From positions 1-64,000 of the forward strand of contig NZ_BJDG01000016.1 of assembly GCF_005404945.1 (NCBI RefSeq): DNA of 64,000 nucleotides, in the 5' to 3' direction. The number at the start of each line of letters is the position of its first letter. The first letter of the stretch is position 1. The notes below the pieces were generated by a model. That model saw only the letters and a program-made list of their open reading frames with translations. It was not told where the DNA came from and ran no database searches. This document shows positions 9,577 through 20,174 of this stretch, in pieces. This DNA comes from Lactiplantibacillus pingfangensis (GTDB lineage Bacteria > Bacillota > Bacilli > Lactobacillales > Lactobacillaceae). A program made the translations under genes and the position numbers.

Positions 9577-9606
9577 ACAGTCCTGAACAACTCGGTCCAG
9601 GACTGT
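9577..9606 (-). promoter_or_regulatory. Second hairpin in the rpmH-rnpA spacer
   Basis: ACAGTCCTG (9577-9585) pairs with CAGGACTGT (9598-9606). It follows the rpmH terminator hairpin in transcript order and may be a processing site or protective structure in the rnpA leader. Confidence 0.45.
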
Positions 9607-9610
9607 AAAG

Positions 9611-9634
9611 AAAAAGCCACTGATTATCAGTGGC
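9611..9634 (-). terminator. Attenuating terminator directly after rpmH
   Basis: A perfect 8-bp stem (GCCACTGA / TCAGTGGC, 3-base loop) abuts the rpmH stop codon and is followed by TTTTTC on the minus strand. Because rnpA lies downstream, partial termination would favour L34 over RnpA. Confidence 0.7.
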
Positions 9635-9769
9635 CTATGCAGACAATACTTTTCTGCCTCGTTGGCGTCGACGGGCTAACACTTTACGGCCATTGCTGGT
9701 GCTCATCCGTTTGCGGAAACCATGGACACGTTGACGATGCCGCTTCTTTGGTTGGTAAGTTCTCTTCAT
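9635..9769 (-). CDS. rpmH: 50S ribosomal protein L34
   Basis: This 44-residue, highly basic ribosomal protein reads [18 protein letters not shown] and ends RGRKVLSA. Two ATG codons are adjacent; the second (9767-9769) gives the family N-terminus MKRTYQP and a better distance to GGAGG. It is the first gene of the leftward rpmH-rnpA-yidC cluster and faces away from dnaA across the origin. Confidence 0.97.
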   Translation of the reverse strand: MKRTYQPKKRHRQRVHGFRKRMSTSNGRKVLARRRQRGRKVLSA

Positions 9770-9953
9770 CATGACACCTCCTTCTCTATAATGACATGAA
9801 TCAATTCGATTAAGTCGTTATTTTCAAAACGCAGTCTAACTCTAAACGCATTTCCTGAATACTATAGCATATATTGTCAATTTTGAAAACCATAAAATTA
9901 TTAAAGCCGTGTCTTACAACGCCCTGATCTTTAGCACCTTTTGATAAAAAGCT

Positions 9954-10221
9954 TGTGGAAACAGCTCGCATAAGTTTTGCCCATCCCCAAACTATGCACA
10001 GGCTTATCGACAAAATGACAGCCTGTGATTTTGTTTTCCACAGGCACTATTTCAGCTGTGCATAACTCTCCGTATCGTTATTAAACCGGGCTTGGTTTTA
10101 AACTGCTCGTTGTGTATAACTTGTCAAAAAATAACTTCAGCTGGCTTTTTAAACATCCTGTGGATAACACTAAAAACAGGCTGTGATTTATTTTAACATC
10201 TCTTTGTCCACTTGTGGAAAA
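9954..10221. other. oriC, upstream DnaA-box cluster
   Basis: This AT-rich stretch between rpmH and dnaA carries many DnaA boxes. One is perfect: TGTGGATAA at 10159-10167, the complement of TTATCCACA. Others are one or two bases off: 9954-9962, 9992-10000, 10004-10012, 10034-10042, 10057-10065, 10111-10119, 10204-10212 and 10213-10221. No protein-coding ORF here is credible. With the cluster after dnaA it forms a bipartite origin. Confidence 0.9.
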
Positions 10222-10234
10222 CTCCAGTTGTTCA

Positions 10235-10243
10235 TGCTAGAAT
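10235..10243 (+). promoter_or_regulatory. Extended -10 promoter for dnaA
   Basis: TGC-TAGAAT lies 33 bases before the dnaA GTG, immediately after the DnaA boxes at 10204-10221, so DnaA bound there could repress its own gene. Confidence 0.5.
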
Positions 10244-10276
10244 AGAATTACGTTTTTTAAGAAAAGGGGTATCCAC

Positions 10277-11638
10277 GTGCTGGAACGTAATGACTTATGG
10301 AATATCATTAAGTTCTCCATGAAAGGCGATCTTTCCTCGATCACTTTTCAGACGTTTGTCGAACCGGCGAAACCACTCCAACTCAATAATTTGCAGATGA
10401 CAATTGAAGTCCCAACTAAATTGCATCGTGATTACTGGGAAAATAACTTGGCCGCAAAATTTACAGATTATGCCTTCCAAGCTACTAATGAGCAGATTAC
10501 GCCAGTGATGATAACTGAAGAAGAACGTCAGCAGCTTACGAAAAAATCGCAAGCGACTACCGGTAACGTTGCATCTGGTGAAAACACCACTGCAACTACC
10601 CCCACATTTATGCGGGAAACGAAACTCAACCCAAAATATACATTTGAAAGCTTTGTCATTGGTAAAGGTAACCAAATGGCCCATGCGGCGGCGTTAGTCG
10701 TCTCTGAAGAACCAGGCACAATGTATAATCCGTTGTTTTTCTATGGGGGCGTCGGGTTAGGTAAGACCCACTTGATGCACGCTATTGGTAACAAATTATT
10801 AGAGACCGACCCGAATAGCAAGGTTAAATACGTGACGAGTGAAGCTTTCACCAATGATTTGATCAACGCCATCCAAACGGGGACGCAGGAATCATTTCGT
10901 GAAGAATACCGTAACGTTGATCTCCTGTTGGTCGATGATATTCAATTCTTTGCTAATAAGGAAGCAACCCAAGAAGAGTTCTTCCATACTTTCAATGCAC
11001 TTTATGAAGATGACAAACAAATCGTCCTCACTTCCGATCGGTTACCAAACGAGATTCCAAAATTACAAGATCGGTTAGTTTCACGGTTCAAATGGGGCTT
11101 ATCTGTTGATATTACGCCACCAGACCTAGAAACGCGGATCGCTATTTTGCGGAACAAGGCTGATTTAGAAGGCATCGACATCCCGGACGACACGTTAAGT
11201 TACATTGCGGGTCAAATTGATTCCAACGTCCGCGAACTTGAGGGTGCTTTGGCCCGAGTACAAGCCTATTCACGACTAAACAACTCAGCAATCACCACCA
11301 GTTTAGTCGCCGATGCCTTGAAGAGCCTTAATCTAAGCAACAAACTATCGGAAGTATCAATTCCGGTCATTCAGGAAAAAGTTGCCAAGTATTATCACGT
11401 CACTATGGCGGAGTTAAAGGGTAAAAAGCGTAATAAACAAATCGTCATGCCACGGCAGATCGCGATGTACTTATCGCGAGAATTAACCGATAGCTCATTA
11501 CCACGAATTGGCAATGAATTTGGCGGCAAAGATCACACCACGGTTATTCATGCCTATGATAAAATTGCAGCGGCCCTAAAAACTGACTTGGATCTTCAAC
11601 AAGCGATCGGCGATTTGAAAAGTCAGCTAAAAGCTTAG
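10277..11638 (+). CDS. dnaA: Chromosomal replication initiator protein DnaA
   Basis: This 453-residue AAA+ ATPase binds DnaA boxes, opens oriC and loads the helicase. Domain I (about 1-85) starts [18 protein letters not shown] variable linker rich in Thr follows. The AAA+ domain has Walker A GGVGLGKT at 157-164 and Walker [11 protein letters not shown]. The C-terminal DNA-binding domain carries the signature [12 protein letters not shown]. The start is GTG with AAAAGGGG upstream. It is flanked by DnaA boxes on both sides, as expected for autoregulation. Confidence 0.98.
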   Translation: MLERNDLWNIIKFSMKGDLSSITFQTFVEPAKPLQLNNLQMTIEVPTKLHRDYWENNLAAKFTDYAFQATNEQITPVMITEEERQQLTKKSQATTGNVASGENTTATTPTFMRETKLNPKYTFESFVIGKGNQMAHAAALVVSEEPGTMYNPLFFYGGVGLGKTHLMHAIGNKLLETDPNSKVKYVTSEAFTNDLINAIQTGTQESFREEYRNVDLLLVDDIQFFANKEATQEEFFHTFNALYEDDKQIVLTSDRLPNEIPKLQDRLVSRFKWGLSVDITPPDLETRIAILRNKADLEGIDIPDDTLSYIAGQIDSNVRELEGALARVQAYSRLNNSAITTSLVADALKSLNLSNKLSEVSIPVIQEKVAKYYHVTMAELKGKKRNKQIVMPRQIAMYLSRELTDSSLPRIGNEFGGKDHTTVIHAYDKIAAALKTDLDLQQAIGDLKSQLKA

Positions 11639-11754
11639 TGTGGATAAAAAAGGCTAACTCGAAAAGTTTTCCACAGTTTATGCACATGTGGAAAACTCGA
11701 TGCTTACAGCATTTCTTAAACTTTTCCACATTACCCACCGCTCTACTATTACTA
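11639..11754. other. oriC, downstream DnaA boxes with DnaA-trio-like element
   Basis: Boxes lie at 11639-11647 (TGTGGATAA), 11667-11675 (TTTTCCACA), 11678-11686 (TTATGCACA), 11687-11695 (TGTGGAAAA) and 11722-11730 (TTTTCCACA), with a weak TTACCCACC abutting the last. A GC patch and then CTA-CTA-TTA-CTA at 11743-11754 follow; the complement reads GAT triplets 3' to 5', matching the DnaA-trio rule. A TA-rich stretch (11758-11784) after it is the likely unwinding site. Confidence 0.85.
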
Positions 11755-11814
11755 CGAACTTTTATTACTTAATTTAGTTATAGACACGCATCACAAAGGA
11801 GAGAGGATTCAGCC

Positions 11815-12954
11815 ATGAAATTCACGATCAATCGATCAGCATTTATTAAAGAGTTAAATAATGTGCAACGCGCTATTTCATCAAAAACCACGATTCCAAT
11901 TTTAACGGGCTTAAAATTAGATGTTTCAACCGAGGGCATTACCTTAACCGGTAGTGATGCCGATATTTCAATTGAAACTACCATTCCTGCAGATGACGAT
12001 AACAATACGTTAGTTGTGGAAAATGCAGGTTCAATCGTGCTACCTGCGCGTTTCTTTAGCGAAATCGTCAAAAAGTTACCAGAAGATACGATGACGGTCG
12101 CTGTGACAGATGGGTTTCAAACACAAATTACTTCTGGCGCGGCATCATTTACAATTAATGGGCTAGATCCTGAAAATTATCCGCATTTACCAGAAATTGA
12201 TACGACCAATACGATTACTTTAGCCGGTGATGTCTTTAAAGAACTCATTGGCCAAACGGTTATCGCGGTTTCTAATCAAGAAAGTCGACCAATCTTAACT
12301 GGGGTTCATTTTATTTTAGGTAATGGTGAATTTATGGCCGTGGCCACGGATTCTCATCGGTTAAGCCAACGTAAAATCAAGTTGCCAGAAGCCAATAATG
12401 CCGACTACGATGTGATTATTCCCGGAAAGAGTTTAACTGAATTATCACGGATGATTGGTGATGATAATCCCGATGTTCAAATGCGGTTATCGGAAAATCA
12501 AGTGCTCTTTGTGCTTGGAAACACGTCGTTTTATTCACGTTTGTTGGAAGGAAACTATCCGGACACGTCCCGTTTAATTCCAAAAGAATCCAACACCACG
12601 GTTGAAATTGAAGCGCCAGCCTTATCCGCCGCAATCGAACGGGCTTCGTTACTTTCACATGAAAGTCGGAATAATGTTGTTCGTTTCTCAGTTAATCCAA
12701 CTGATAAAACCATTACCATTTTCGGGAACTCACCAGACGTTGGTGAAGTTACCGAACAGTTGCAACCAGCTGAGCTCGACGGCGATGAACTTGAAATTTC
12801 ATTTAATCCAGATTACATGAAGGAAGCCCTACGTTCCTTTGGGCAAGCCATGATCAAGATTTCATTTACGATGGCATTACGGCCATTCACGCTAGTACCA
12901 ACTGAAGAAGGCGAAAACTTTATTCAATTGATCACGCCAGTTCGGACGTTCTAA
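11815..12954 (+). CDS. dnaN: DNA polymerase III sliding clamp (beta subunit)
   Basis: This 379-residue ring-forming clamp tethers DNA polymerase and other replication and repair proteins to DNA. Three similar clamp folds of about 125 residues are expected, and the C-terminus LVPTEEGENFIQLITPVRTF matches the family. AAAGGAGAG precedes the ATG. It lies 176 bases after dnaA with the origin element in between and ends at a strong terminator, so it is mostly separate from yaaA-recF. Confidence 0.98.
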   Translation: MKFTINRSAFIKELNNVQRAISSKTTIPILTGLKLDVSTEGITLTGSDADISIETTIPADDDNNTLVVENAGSIVLPARFFSEIVKKLPEDTMTVAVTDGFQTQITSGAASFTINGLDPENYPHLPEIDTTNTITLAGDVFKELIGQTVIAVSNQESRPILTGVHFILGNGEFMAVATDSHRLSQRKIKLPEANNADYDVIIPGKSLTELSRMIGDDNPDVQMRLSENQVLFVLGNTSFYSRLLEGNYPDTSRLIPKESNTTVEIEAPALSAAIERASLLSHESRNNVVRFSVNPTDKTITIFGNSPDVGEVTEQLQPAELDGDELEISFNPDYMKEALRSFGQAMIKISFTMALRPFTLVPTEEGENFIQLITPVRTF

Positions 12955-12981
12955 AACAACTGAATAAATATTCAATCACGC

Positions 12982-13022
12982 AAAAAGCCCGCTTAATTCT
13001 AGCTGAATTAGGCGGGCTTTTT
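12982..13022 (+). terminator. Intrinsic terminator of dnaN
   Basis: AAAAAGCCCGC pairs with GCGGGCTTTTT and an inner TTAATTC/GAATTAG extension, giving a long stem with a T-tract. Confidence 0.9.
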
Positions 13023-13385
13023 GACTGTTGTAACTAAGCGAGAAACGGACAAGGAGGCTGGTTACATTGTGATGTAACTTTTGTGGTATCAGAACAAAAT
13101 CAAGTTATATTAGTTTATACATTATTGACTGTATCTGTGAGAAAAACCAGGGCAAGGACTCGCTAGTCGACCTAGCAGGTAGGGGCTAAATCAGTATGCG
13201 TCTGGCCAGTTTGAGGCGGACCAAGTGCTGAAAACGAGATTGGACTTGCTTTTGATGGCAAAAAAATAACCGATTTCGCGAAAATCCGTAAATATTTCGA
13301 ATTCTAGCAAATTTACCCCTAGGCAAGTACCCCGACATTAGTTTTGCTTAAATCGGCTTAAAATGGCTCTAAACGCCGTTATAAA
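13023..13385. other. Intergenic region between dnaN terminator and yaaA promoter
   Basis: There is no gene. A small perfect hairpin (GTTACAT-TGTG-ATGTAAC, 13061-13078) follows AAGGAGG but opens no reading frame (ATG-TAA). The rest is unremarkable, with no DnaA boxes and no family A or B repeat. Confidence 0.6.
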
Positions 13386-13414
13386 TTGAATTTTCATAAT
13401 AAAACAGGTATAAT
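13386..13414 (+). promoter_or_regulatory. Promoter of the yaaA-recF-gyrBA operon
   Basis: TTGAAT (13386-13391), a 17-base spacer and a consensus TATAAT (13409-13414), 80 bases before yaaA. Confidence 0.8.
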
Positions 13415-13493
13415 ATAACCTGTTGAGGAGTGCGCAAAAACACTCGGCACAGACGTTTAATAGCTTGTAATTGAAAGTTAGGCAGGTGACATT

Positions 13494-13730
13494 TTGAAAC
13501 AGCCAGTACAGATTGACACCCCTTTTATTACTTTAGGGCAAATGTTAAAAGAAGAGGCCATTATTAGTTCCGGTGGTCAGGCTAAGTGGTTCTTACGTGA
13601 GACCAAAGTCTTAGTCAATGGTGAACCCGATGATCGGCGCGGTCGTAAGCTTTATCCCGGCGACACGATTGAAGTTGAGGCGAACGGGTCATTTTTTATT
13701 CGCTCAAATCGGACAGAAACGACTGATTAG
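13494..13730 (+). CDS. yaaA: S4-domain RNA-binding protein YaaA
   Basis: This 78-residue protein is an S4 RNA-binding domain of the YaaA/YbcJ type. The fold is visible in LGQMLKEEAIISSGGQAKWFL followed by the VLVNGEPDDRRGRKLYPGD turn. It starts with TTG after GCAGGTG. Its stop codon touches the recF ATG, so the two are translationally linked. This small gene sits between dnaN and recF in many Firmicutes. A role with ribosomal RNA is suspected for the family but not established. Confidence 0.93.
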   Translation: MKQPVQIDTPFITLGQMLKEEAIISSGGQAKWFLRETKVLVNGEPDDRRGRKLYPGDTIEVEANGSFFIRSNRTETTD

Positions 13731-14855
13731 ATGTACTTAGAGAACTTAGAACTGCATGACTTTCGGAATTATGAGCAGCTAGCGGTGACTTTTAGCCAGG
13801 GCGTCAATGTCTTGTTAGGTGAAAACGCGCAAGGCAAGACGAACTTGCTAGAAGCCATTTATGTTTTAGCGCTGACCCGTAGCCATCGTACCGCCAACGA
13901 TAAGGAACTCATCCGCTGGCAGGCGTCTACGGCAACTTTAAAGGGTCGGTTACATAAAGCGACCGGTAGCCTGCCGTTAGAGTTGGAATTGGGTAAGAAA
14001 GGCAAGCGTGCCAGAGTTAATCATTTGGAACAAGCCAAGTTGTCGCAATATATTGGCAACTTAAATGTGATTGTCTTTGCGCCAGAAGACCTCTCCATCG
14101 TGAAGGGCGCACCGGCAATTCGACGCCGCTTCATGGATATGGAATTCGGTCAAATGAGTCCACGATACCTTTATAACCTTAGCCAGTACCGGGCAATTTT
14201 AAAACAACGTAATCAATACTTACGTCAATTAAATCATCATGAGGCTAAGGATAAAGTGTATCTCGGCGTGTTGTCAGATCAGCTAGCCGCTTTTGGCGCT
14301 GAGATTATCGCCAAGCGACTAGAACTATTGAAACAACTCGAACACTGGGCGCAAGTGATCCATGCTGAAATTACACAAGACCAGGAACAACTAAGCTTTC
14401 ACTATGTCACTCAAGTGGCGGCCGACCAATTAACGTCGGTGGATCAGATTTATCAAACGCTACAAAAGATGTATGCCCAGCAACAGGCTAAGGAAATTTT
14501 TCAAGGCACAACGTTACTGGGACCACATCGGGATGATCTCCAATTTAGTGTTAATGATAAAAATGTTCAGACATTTGGGTCGCAAGGTCAGCAGCGAACG
14601 ACCGCGTTGTCGGTTAAGTTGGCTGAAATTGATCTGATGAAAGCTGAAACAGGTGAGTATCCGGTCTTACTATTAGACGATGTGCTATCAGAATTAGACG
14701 CTGCGCGGCAGACGCATCTGCTGACAGCGATACAAAATAAAGTTCAAACTTTTTTGACAACCCCTAGTTTAGATGGCATTGCCAGAAAATTAATTAATGA
14801 ACCCAAAGTATTTGAAGTTAACCATGGCATTTTACATGAGGAGGAACCGCATTGA
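13731..14855 (+). CDS. recF: DNA replication and repair protein RecF
   Basis: This 374-residue SMC-like ATPase helps load RecA at gapped DNA and restart stalled forks. It has Walker A GENAQGKT at 30-37, and near the C-terminus a signature followed by Walker B ([15 protein letters not shown]). The ATG directly follows the yaaA stop. Its own stop overlaps the gyrB TTG start (TTGA), so yaaA, recF and gyrB are coupled. Confidence 0.97.
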   Translation: MYLENLELHDFRNYEQLAVTFSQGVNVLLGENAQGKTNLLEAIYVLALTRSHRTANDKELIRWQASTATLKGRLHKATGSLPLELELGKKGKRARVNHLEQAKLSQYIGNLNVIVFAPEDLSIVKGAPAIRRRFMDMEFGQMSPRYLYNLSQYRAILKQRNQYLRQLNHHEAKDKVYLGVLSDQLAAFGAEIIAKRLELLKQLEHWAQVIHAEITQDQEQLSFHYVTQVAADQLTSVDQIYQTLQKMYAQQQAKEIFQGTTLLGPHRDDLQFSVNDKNVQTFGSQGQQRTTALSVKLAEIDLMKAETGEYPVLLLDDVLSELDAARQTHLLTAIQNKVQTFLTTPSLDGIARKLINEPKVFEVNHGILHEEEPH

Positions 14856-16798
14856 CCGAAAATGAAAAAGAAACCAAACTTGAACGCGCTCGCGAATATG
14901 ACGCCAGCCAAATCCAAGTTTTGGAAGGCCTCGAAGCTGTCCGGAAACGTCCCGGCATGTATATCGGGACGACCAGTAGTCAAGGACTACATCATTTAGT
15001 CTGGGAAATTGTCGATAACGGTATTGATGAAGCGTTAGCTGGTTTTGCTGACAAGATTCACGTGACCGTTGAAAAGGACAATAGCATTACCGTGACTGAT
15101 AATGGTCGTGGGATTCCGGTCGGCACACAAGCTAAGACCGGGAAGCCAGCTTTGGAAACAGTTTTCACGATTCTCCATGCTGGGGGTAAGTTCGGCGGTG
15201 GCGGTTATAAAGTTTCCGGTGGGTTACATGGGGTTGGGGCTTCGGTCGTCAACGCCTTATCGACGGAACTAGACGTCAAGGTTTATCACGAAGGGCAAGT
15301 TTACTATATGGACTTCGCGCGTGGTAAAGTCAAAACGCCAATGAAAGTCATTGACACTTGCCCTAAAGATGCTCATGGGACCGCCGTTCATTTCTTGCCA
15401 GATCCAGACATCTTCCGCGAAACCACGACTTATGACATTGATATTTTAACCACGCGGATTCGTGAGCTGGCTTTCTTAAACAAAGGCTTACAAATTTCCA
15501 TTCGCGACGAACGGCCAGAAGAACCCACTGAAAAAGATTTCTTGTATGAAGGTGGGATTCGGCATTATGTTGAATTCTTAGATAAAAATAAGACTGTTTT
15601 GTTCCCAGAACCAATTTACGTCGAAGGCGAACAAAATGGGATTACCGTAGAAGTTGCCTTGCAATATACGGATGACTATCACAGTAATTTGATGACGTTT
15701 ACGAACAACATTCACACTTATGAAGGTGGGACCCATGAAGAAGGGTTCAAACGGGCCTTAACGCGGGTGATTAACGACTATGCCCGTAAAAATGGGATGT
15801 TGAAGGACAACGAGTCTAACTTATCTGGTGAAGATGTGCGTGAAGGCATGACTGCCGTTGTCAGCGTCAAGCATCCAGATCCTCAATTTGAAGGTCAAAC
15901 GAAGACCAAATTAGGTAACTCGGATGCTCGCGCAGCGGTTGACCGCTTATTCTCTGAACATTTCAGCAAATATTTGATGGAAAATCCTAGCATCGGCCGT
16001 AAAGTGGTCGACAAAGGGACTTTAGCTTCCAAAGCCCGGGTCGCGGCCAAACGCGCTCGTGAAGTGACGCGGAAGAAGAGTGGTCTGGAAATCAGTAATT
16101 TACCTGGTAAATTAGCTGATAATACGAGTAAAGATCCAGAAATCAGTGAATTGTTCATTGTCGAAGGGGATTCCGCCGGTGGGTCGGCCAAACAAGGTCG
16201 TTCCCGGTTAACCCAAGCGATTCTCCCAATTCGGGGTAAAATCTTGAACGTTGAAAAGGCCAGCATCGATAAGATTTTGGCTAACGAAGAAATTCGCTCC
16301 TTATTTACCGCGATGGGAACTGGTTTTGGCGGCGACTTTAATTTAAGCAAAGCCAATTATCATAAATTGATCATTATGACCGATGCCGATGTCGATGGGG
16401 CCCACATTCGGACCTTACTACTGACGTTGTTCTATCGCTACATGCGGCCATTAGTGGATGCCGGCTTCGTTTATATTGCCCAGCCACCGCTGTACCAAGT
16501 TCGACAAGGTAAATTCGTGAAGTATATTGATTCCGACGAAGAATTAAAAGAAGTCGTCGGTCAATTAGCCCCATCACCAAAACCCGTTGTCCAACGATAC
16601 AAAGGGCTTGGTGAAATGGACGCGGAACAATTGTGGGAAACCACGATGGATCCTGACAAGCGGCGCTTGCTGCGAGTTCGGGATGAAGATGCCGCGGATG
16701 CCGATGGCGTTTTCTCCATGTTGATGGGGGATCAAGTTAAACCACGGCGTGAATTTATCGAAGACAACGCCGTGTTCGTTAAGGACTTGGACGTCTAG
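14852..16798 (+). CDS. gyrB: DNA gyrase subunit B
   Basis: This 648-residue ATPase subunit of gyrase powers negative supercoiling. The GHKL ATPase domain includes [22 protein letters not shown] and [15 protein letters not shown]. The TOPRIM domain includes [13 protein letters not shown] and the metal-binding acidic cluster in [11 protein letters not shown]. The start is TTG, overlapping the recF stop, with GAGGAGG just upstream inside recF. It lies 184 bases before gyrA with a strong hairpin between. Confidence 0.98.
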   Translation: MTENEKETKLERAREYDASQIQVLEGLEAVRKRPGMYIGTTSSQGLHHLVWEIVDNGIDEALAGFADKIHVTVEKDNSITVTDNGRGIPVGTQAKTGKPALETVFTILHAGGKFGGGGYKVSGGLHGVGASVVNALSTELDVKVYHEGQVYYMDFARGKVKTPMKVIDTCPKDAHGTAVHFLPDPDIFRETTTYDIDILTTRIRELAFLNKGLQISIRDERPEEPTEKDFLYEGGIRHYVEFLDKNKTVLFPEPIYVEGEQNGITVEVALQYTDDYHSNLMTFTNNIHTYEGGTHEEGFKRALTRVINDYARKNGMLKDNESNLSGEDVREGMTAVVSVKHPDPQFEGQTKTKLGNSDARAAVDRLFSEHFSKYLMENPSIGRKVVDKGTLASKARVAAKRAREVTRKKSGLEISNLPGKLADNTSKDPEISELFIVEGDSAGGSAKQGRSRLTQAILPIRGKILNVEKASIDKILANEEIRSLFTAMGTGFGGDFNLSKANYHKLIIMTDADVDGAHIRTLLLTLFYRYMRPLVDAGFVYIAQPPLYQVRQGKFVKYIDSDEELKEVVGQLAPSPKPVVQRYKGLGEMDAEQLWETTMDPDKRRLLRVRDEDAADADGVFSMLMGDQVKPRREFIEDNAVFVKDLDV

Positions 16799-16824
16799 TG
16801 ATTGGGCTTTGTGTTCACTTCGAC

Positions 16825-16869
16825 GCCAATTGAGCGCCGTGACGGGCTGAGCCCCGGTGCTCAATTGGC
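16825..16869 (+). promoter_or_regulatory. Large hairpin between gyrB and gyrA
   Basis: GCCAATTGAGCGCCG pairs with CGGTGCTCAATTGGC (15 bp, one mismatch) around an inner GGG-CTGAG-CCC. No T-tract follows, so it is not a standard terminator. It could be an RNA processing or stability element within the gyrBA message. Confidence 0.7.
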
Positions 16870-16982
16870 TGCAGGTCTGCCTCACAGCATTGCAACTGGT
16901 CGGCGGAAGCGAAGCGGAAATAAGCGACAAACGAAGCAGTTAAAAACGAATTGGCAAACACAGATGAAGGAGGATACAAGAC

Positions 16983-19580
16983 TTGGCTGAATCAGAGTTA
17001 CCAAATCGAATAACCGATGTGAACTTGTCCAAGACGATGCGGACGTCATTTCTAAGCTACGCCATGAGTGTTATCGTGGCGCGGGCCTTACCTGACGTAC
17101 GTGACGGCTTGAAACCTGTTCACCGGCGGATTCTTTACGGTATGAGTGAACTTGGGGTGACCCCCGATAAGCCGTATAAGAAATCAGCCAGAATTGTTGG
17201 GGATGTCATGGGGAAATATCATCCTCATGGTGACTCGGCGATTTACGAATCAATGGTTCGAATGGCGCAAGACTTTAGTTACCGCTACATGTTAGTGGAT
17301 GGTCATGGGAACTTCGGGTCGGTCGATGGTGACGGTGCCGCCGCAATGCGGTATACCGAAGCACGACTGAGCAAGATTGCCGTTGAAATGTTACGTGATA
17401 TTAATAAAGATACCGTTAACTGGCAACCAAACTACGATGATACTGAACGGGAACCGGAAGTTTTACCTGCCCGTTTTCCTAATTTGCTCGTTAATGGTGC
17501 CACTGGGATTGCCGTCGGGATGACGACCAATATTCCACCACATAATTTGTCTGAAGTTATTTCGGCGATTCATTTATTGATGGACAACCCGGATGCAACG
17601 ACGGCAGATTTGATGGAAGCTGTTCCGGGACCTGATTTTCCAACTGGCGGGATTGTCATGGGAAAATCTGGGATTCGGAAGGCCTATGAAACTGGTCGCG
17701 GGAATATTATTATTCGCGCTAAAGTGGACATTCAAGACCAAAAGAATGGTAAAGAGCGCATTATTGTGACGGAATTACCATACATGGTCAACAAGGCCAA
17801 ATTAATCGAACGAATTGCTTCCTTAGCTCGGGACAAGGAAATCGAAGGCATTACTGATATCAATGATGAAAGTGACCGTGAAGGGATGCGGGTCGTCATT
17901 GATGTTCGCCGTGATGCAAGTGCTTCTGTCATTCTGAATAATTTGTATAAGATGACCCTGATGCAAACTAACTTTGGGTTTAATATGTTAGCCATTGTTA
18001 AGGGCGCGCCAAAAGTGTTGAGCTTGAAGCAAATCTTGATCTATTATTTGGAACATCAAGAAGATGTCATTCGTCGACGGACACAATTTGATTTGAAGAA
18101 GGCCCAAGCCCGAGCCCATATCCTTGAAGGATTACGGATTGCGCTGGATCATATTGATGAAATTATCACGATCATTCGTCAATCACAAACGAGTGATATC
18201 GCGAAGAACCAATTAATGGATAACTATGGGTTATCTGACAAACAGGCCCAAGCCATCTTAGATATGCGGCTGGTTCGTTTAACTGGTTTGGAACGTGAAA
18301 AGATTGAGAGTGAATACCAAGATCTTCTGGAATCAATTGCCGATTACAAAGCCATCTTAGCTAGCAAGGAACGGATCAACCAGTTGATTTACGAAGAATT
18401 GCTTGAAATTCAACGTAAATTTGGTGATGCCCGTCGGACTGAATTGATGGTCGGCGAAGTGCTCAGCATCGAAGATGAAGATTTGATTGAAGAGGAAGAA
18501 GTCGCGGTAACTTTAACGCATAATGGTTATATCAAACGATTGCCAACGACTGAATTCAAATCACAACACCGTGGTGGCCGTGGGATTCAAGGGATGGACG
18601 TTCATGATGATGACTTTATCGAACATTTATTGACGACTTCGACACATGATGTGTTGTTGTTCTTCACGAATGCCGGGAAAGTTTATCGAATGAAGGCGTA
18701 TGAAATTCCTGAATACGGTCGGACTGCCAAGGGGATTCCAGTCATTAACTTGCTGGGAGTCAACTCTGGTGAAAAGATTCAAGCCGTCGTGAATGTTTCT
18801 GGCGATGCGAGTGACAGCGACAAGTTCTTGTTCTTCACAACTGTTAAAGGGGTCGTTAAGCGGACGCCGGTTCAAGAATTCTCAAATATTCGGAGTAACG
18901 GTTTAAAGGCCATTACTTTGAAAGATGACGATGAATTGATTGGCGTCACGATTACGGATGGCAGCCAAAATATGATTATCGGGACACATGATGGTTATGC
19001 TGTCAGTTTCGATGAGAAGACGGTTCGTTCGATGGGACGGACTGCTGCTGGGGTTCGAGGAATTCGATTACGTGACGATGATTTTGTCATTGGGTTTGAT
19101 ATTCTCAAGCCGGATAGCAATGTCTTTATCATTACCGAAAAGGGTTATGGTAAGCAAACCCCAGCCGCCGAATATCCAATCAAGGGTCGTGGTGGTAAAG
19201 GGATCAAGACAGCCAATGTCACTGAAAAGAACGGACATTTGGCTGGATTGACGACGGTCACTGGCCTAGAAGATATTATGGTGATGACTAACCAAGGGGT
19301 TATGATTCGTTTCAATATCGCGACTGTGTCACAAACTGGTCGGGCAACCTTAGGTGTTCGTTTGATTCGTTTGGACGATAAGGGGCAAGTTGCTACCATG
19401 GCGAAGGTTGATCCAGAGCCAGAAGATGATGGTGACCAAGCCGCCGATCAACCAGTTGCAGGCGAAGCGACGACAACTGGGACAGCAACTGACGATCACG
19501 ATGAAACAGCTAGTGAAGCTGCAACTAGTGAAACGCCAACTGGTGATGCCAACACAGATACACCAAATTCAGAAGCTTAA
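16983..19580 (+). CDS. gyrA: DNA gyrase subunit A
   Basis: This 865-residue subunit cuts and rejoins DNA. The catalytic tyrosine is Tyr124 in RYTEARLSK. The quinolone region reads [12 protein letters not shown], with the serine and glutamate usual for a sensitive Gram-positive enzyme. The C-terminal beta-pinwheel includes the GyrA box QHRGGRG. The last 55 residues are an acidic, Thr/Ala-rich tail. The start is TTG after GAAGGAGGAT. A strong terminator closes the yaaA-recF-gyrBA transcript. Confidence 0.98.
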   Translation: MAESELPNRITDVNLSKTMRTSFLSYAMSVIVARALPDVRDGLKPVHRRILYGMSELGVTPDKPYKKSARIVGDVMGKYHPHGDSAIYESMVRMAQDFSYRYMLVDGHGNFGSVDGDGAAAMRYTEARLSKIAVEMLRDINKDTVNWQPNYDDTEREPEVLPARFPNLLVNGATGIAVGMTTNIPPHNLSEVISAIHLLMDNPDATTADLMEAVPGPDFPTGGIVMGKSGIRKAYETGRGNIIIRAKVDIQDQKNGKERIIVTELPYMVNKAKLIERIASLARDKEIEGITDINDESDREGMRVVIDVRRDASASVILNNLYKMTLMQTNFGFNMLAIVKGAPKVLSLKQILIYYLEHQEDVIRRRTQFDLKKAQARAHILEGLRIALDHIDEIITIIRQSQTSDIAKNQLMDNYGLSDKQAQAILDMRLVRLTGLEREKIESEYQDLLESIADYKAILASKERINQLIYEELLEIQRKFGDARRTELMVGEVLSIEDEDLIEEEEVAVTLTHNGYIKRLPTTEFKSQHRGGRGIQGMDVHDDDFIEHLLTTSTHDVLLFFTNAGKVYRMKAYEIPEYGRTAKGIPVINLLGVNSGEKIQAVVNVSGDASDSDKFLFFTTVKGVVKRTPVQEFSNIRSNGLKAITLKDDDELIGVTITDGSQNMIIGTHDGYAVSFDEKTVRSMGRTAAGVRGIRLRDDDFVIGFDILKPDSNVFIITEKGYGKQTPAAEYPIKGRGGKGIKTANVTEKNGHLAGLTTVTGLEDIMVMTNQGVMIRFNIATVSQTGRATLGVRLIRLDDKGQVATMAKVDPEPEDDGDQAADQPVAGEATTTGTATDDHDETASEAATSETPTGDANTDTPNSEA

Positions 19581-19590
19581 TGAGGTTTAA

Positions 19591-19630
19591 AAGATTGCAA
19601 CCAGGATTTTCACTGGTGCAATCTTTTTTT
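19591..19630 (+). terminator. Intrinsic terminator of gyrA
   Basis: AAAGATTGCAACCAG pairs with CTGGTGCAATCTTT across a short loop and ends in seven or more T residues. Confidence 0.9.
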
Positions 19631-19643
19631 CTGAAATAAAAAG

Positions 19644-19659
19644 TATTTCCCGGGAAATA
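19644..19659. promoter_or_regulatory. Perfect 16-bp palindrome upstream of the rpsF promoter
   Basis: TATTTCCCGGGAAATA is a perfect palindrome 58 bases before the rpsF -35 box. Its symmetry and lack of T-tract suggest a protein-binding operator. No regulator is assigned. Confidence 0.45.
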
Positions 19660-19717
19660 GTCGTAACTGATAACTGTAACGTGATTGGGATTTTTTGTAC
19701 GTCGGCCGCTTCAAACC

Positions 19718-19746
19718 TTGCAACATCCTAAGTTAGATGTTATACT
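19718..19746 (+). promoter_or_regulatory. Promoter of rpsF-ssb-rpsR
   Basis: TTGCAA (19718-19723), a 17-base spacer and TATACT (19741-19746). About 85 bases of leader follow, including CTTTC-AAAA-GAAAG (about 19790-19804). Confidence 0.75.
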
Positions 19747-19836
19747 TTTAATTCGTGAGTATCTAAGCTTGATTAGATTACTTTCCTTGCTCTTTCAAAA
19801 GAAAGGGCCTGAAGTCCATAAGGAGGTGCAAATTTC

Positions 19837-20136
19837 ATGAGTGAATCAAAGAAATATGAAATTACTTACATCGTACGTCCAGACATCGATGATGCTGCAA
19901 AGACAGCTTTAGTTGATCGTTTTGACAAAATCTTAACCGATAACGGTGCAGAAGTAATTGATTCAAAAGACTGGTCGAAGCGTCGTTTCGCATACGAAAT
20001 CGGCGGGTTCACCGAAGGTACTTATCATATCGTTAACTTAACAACGACTGATGACGCTTCATTGAACGAATTCGATCGTCTTTCAAAGATCAATGATGAC
20101 ATTTTACGTCATATGATCGTTCGTCGCGAAGACTAA
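19837..20136 (+). CDS. rpsF: 30S ribosomal protein S6
   Basis: This 99-residue small-subunit protein pairs with S18 on the central domain of 16S rRNA. The ferredoxin-like fold is recognisable from [14 protein letters not shown] and the closing [18 protein letters not shown] precedes the ATG. It is first in the conserved rpsF-ssb-rpsR operon. S6-S18 regulates such leaders in many Firmicutes, but I could not identify that leader motif with confidence. Confidence 0.98.
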   Translation: MSESKKYEITYIVRPDIDDAAKTALVDRFDKILTDNGAEVIDSKDWSKRRFAYEIGGFTEGTYHIVNLTTTDDASLNEFDRLSKINDDILRHMIVRRED

Positions 20137-20174
20137 TTAATTCGAAATAATTTACGAGAGGAGCACTTCTGTCT

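Noticed and set aside
13061-13082. A ribosome-site-like AAGGAGG followed by GTG-ATG
   Set aside because: The ATG is followed at once by TAA, and the GTG frame gives no meaningful peptide.
19747-19836. S6:S18 binding leader before rpsF
   Set aside because: A short CTTTC-AAAA-GAAAG hairpin exists, but I could not match the known conserved bulge or loop of that motif.
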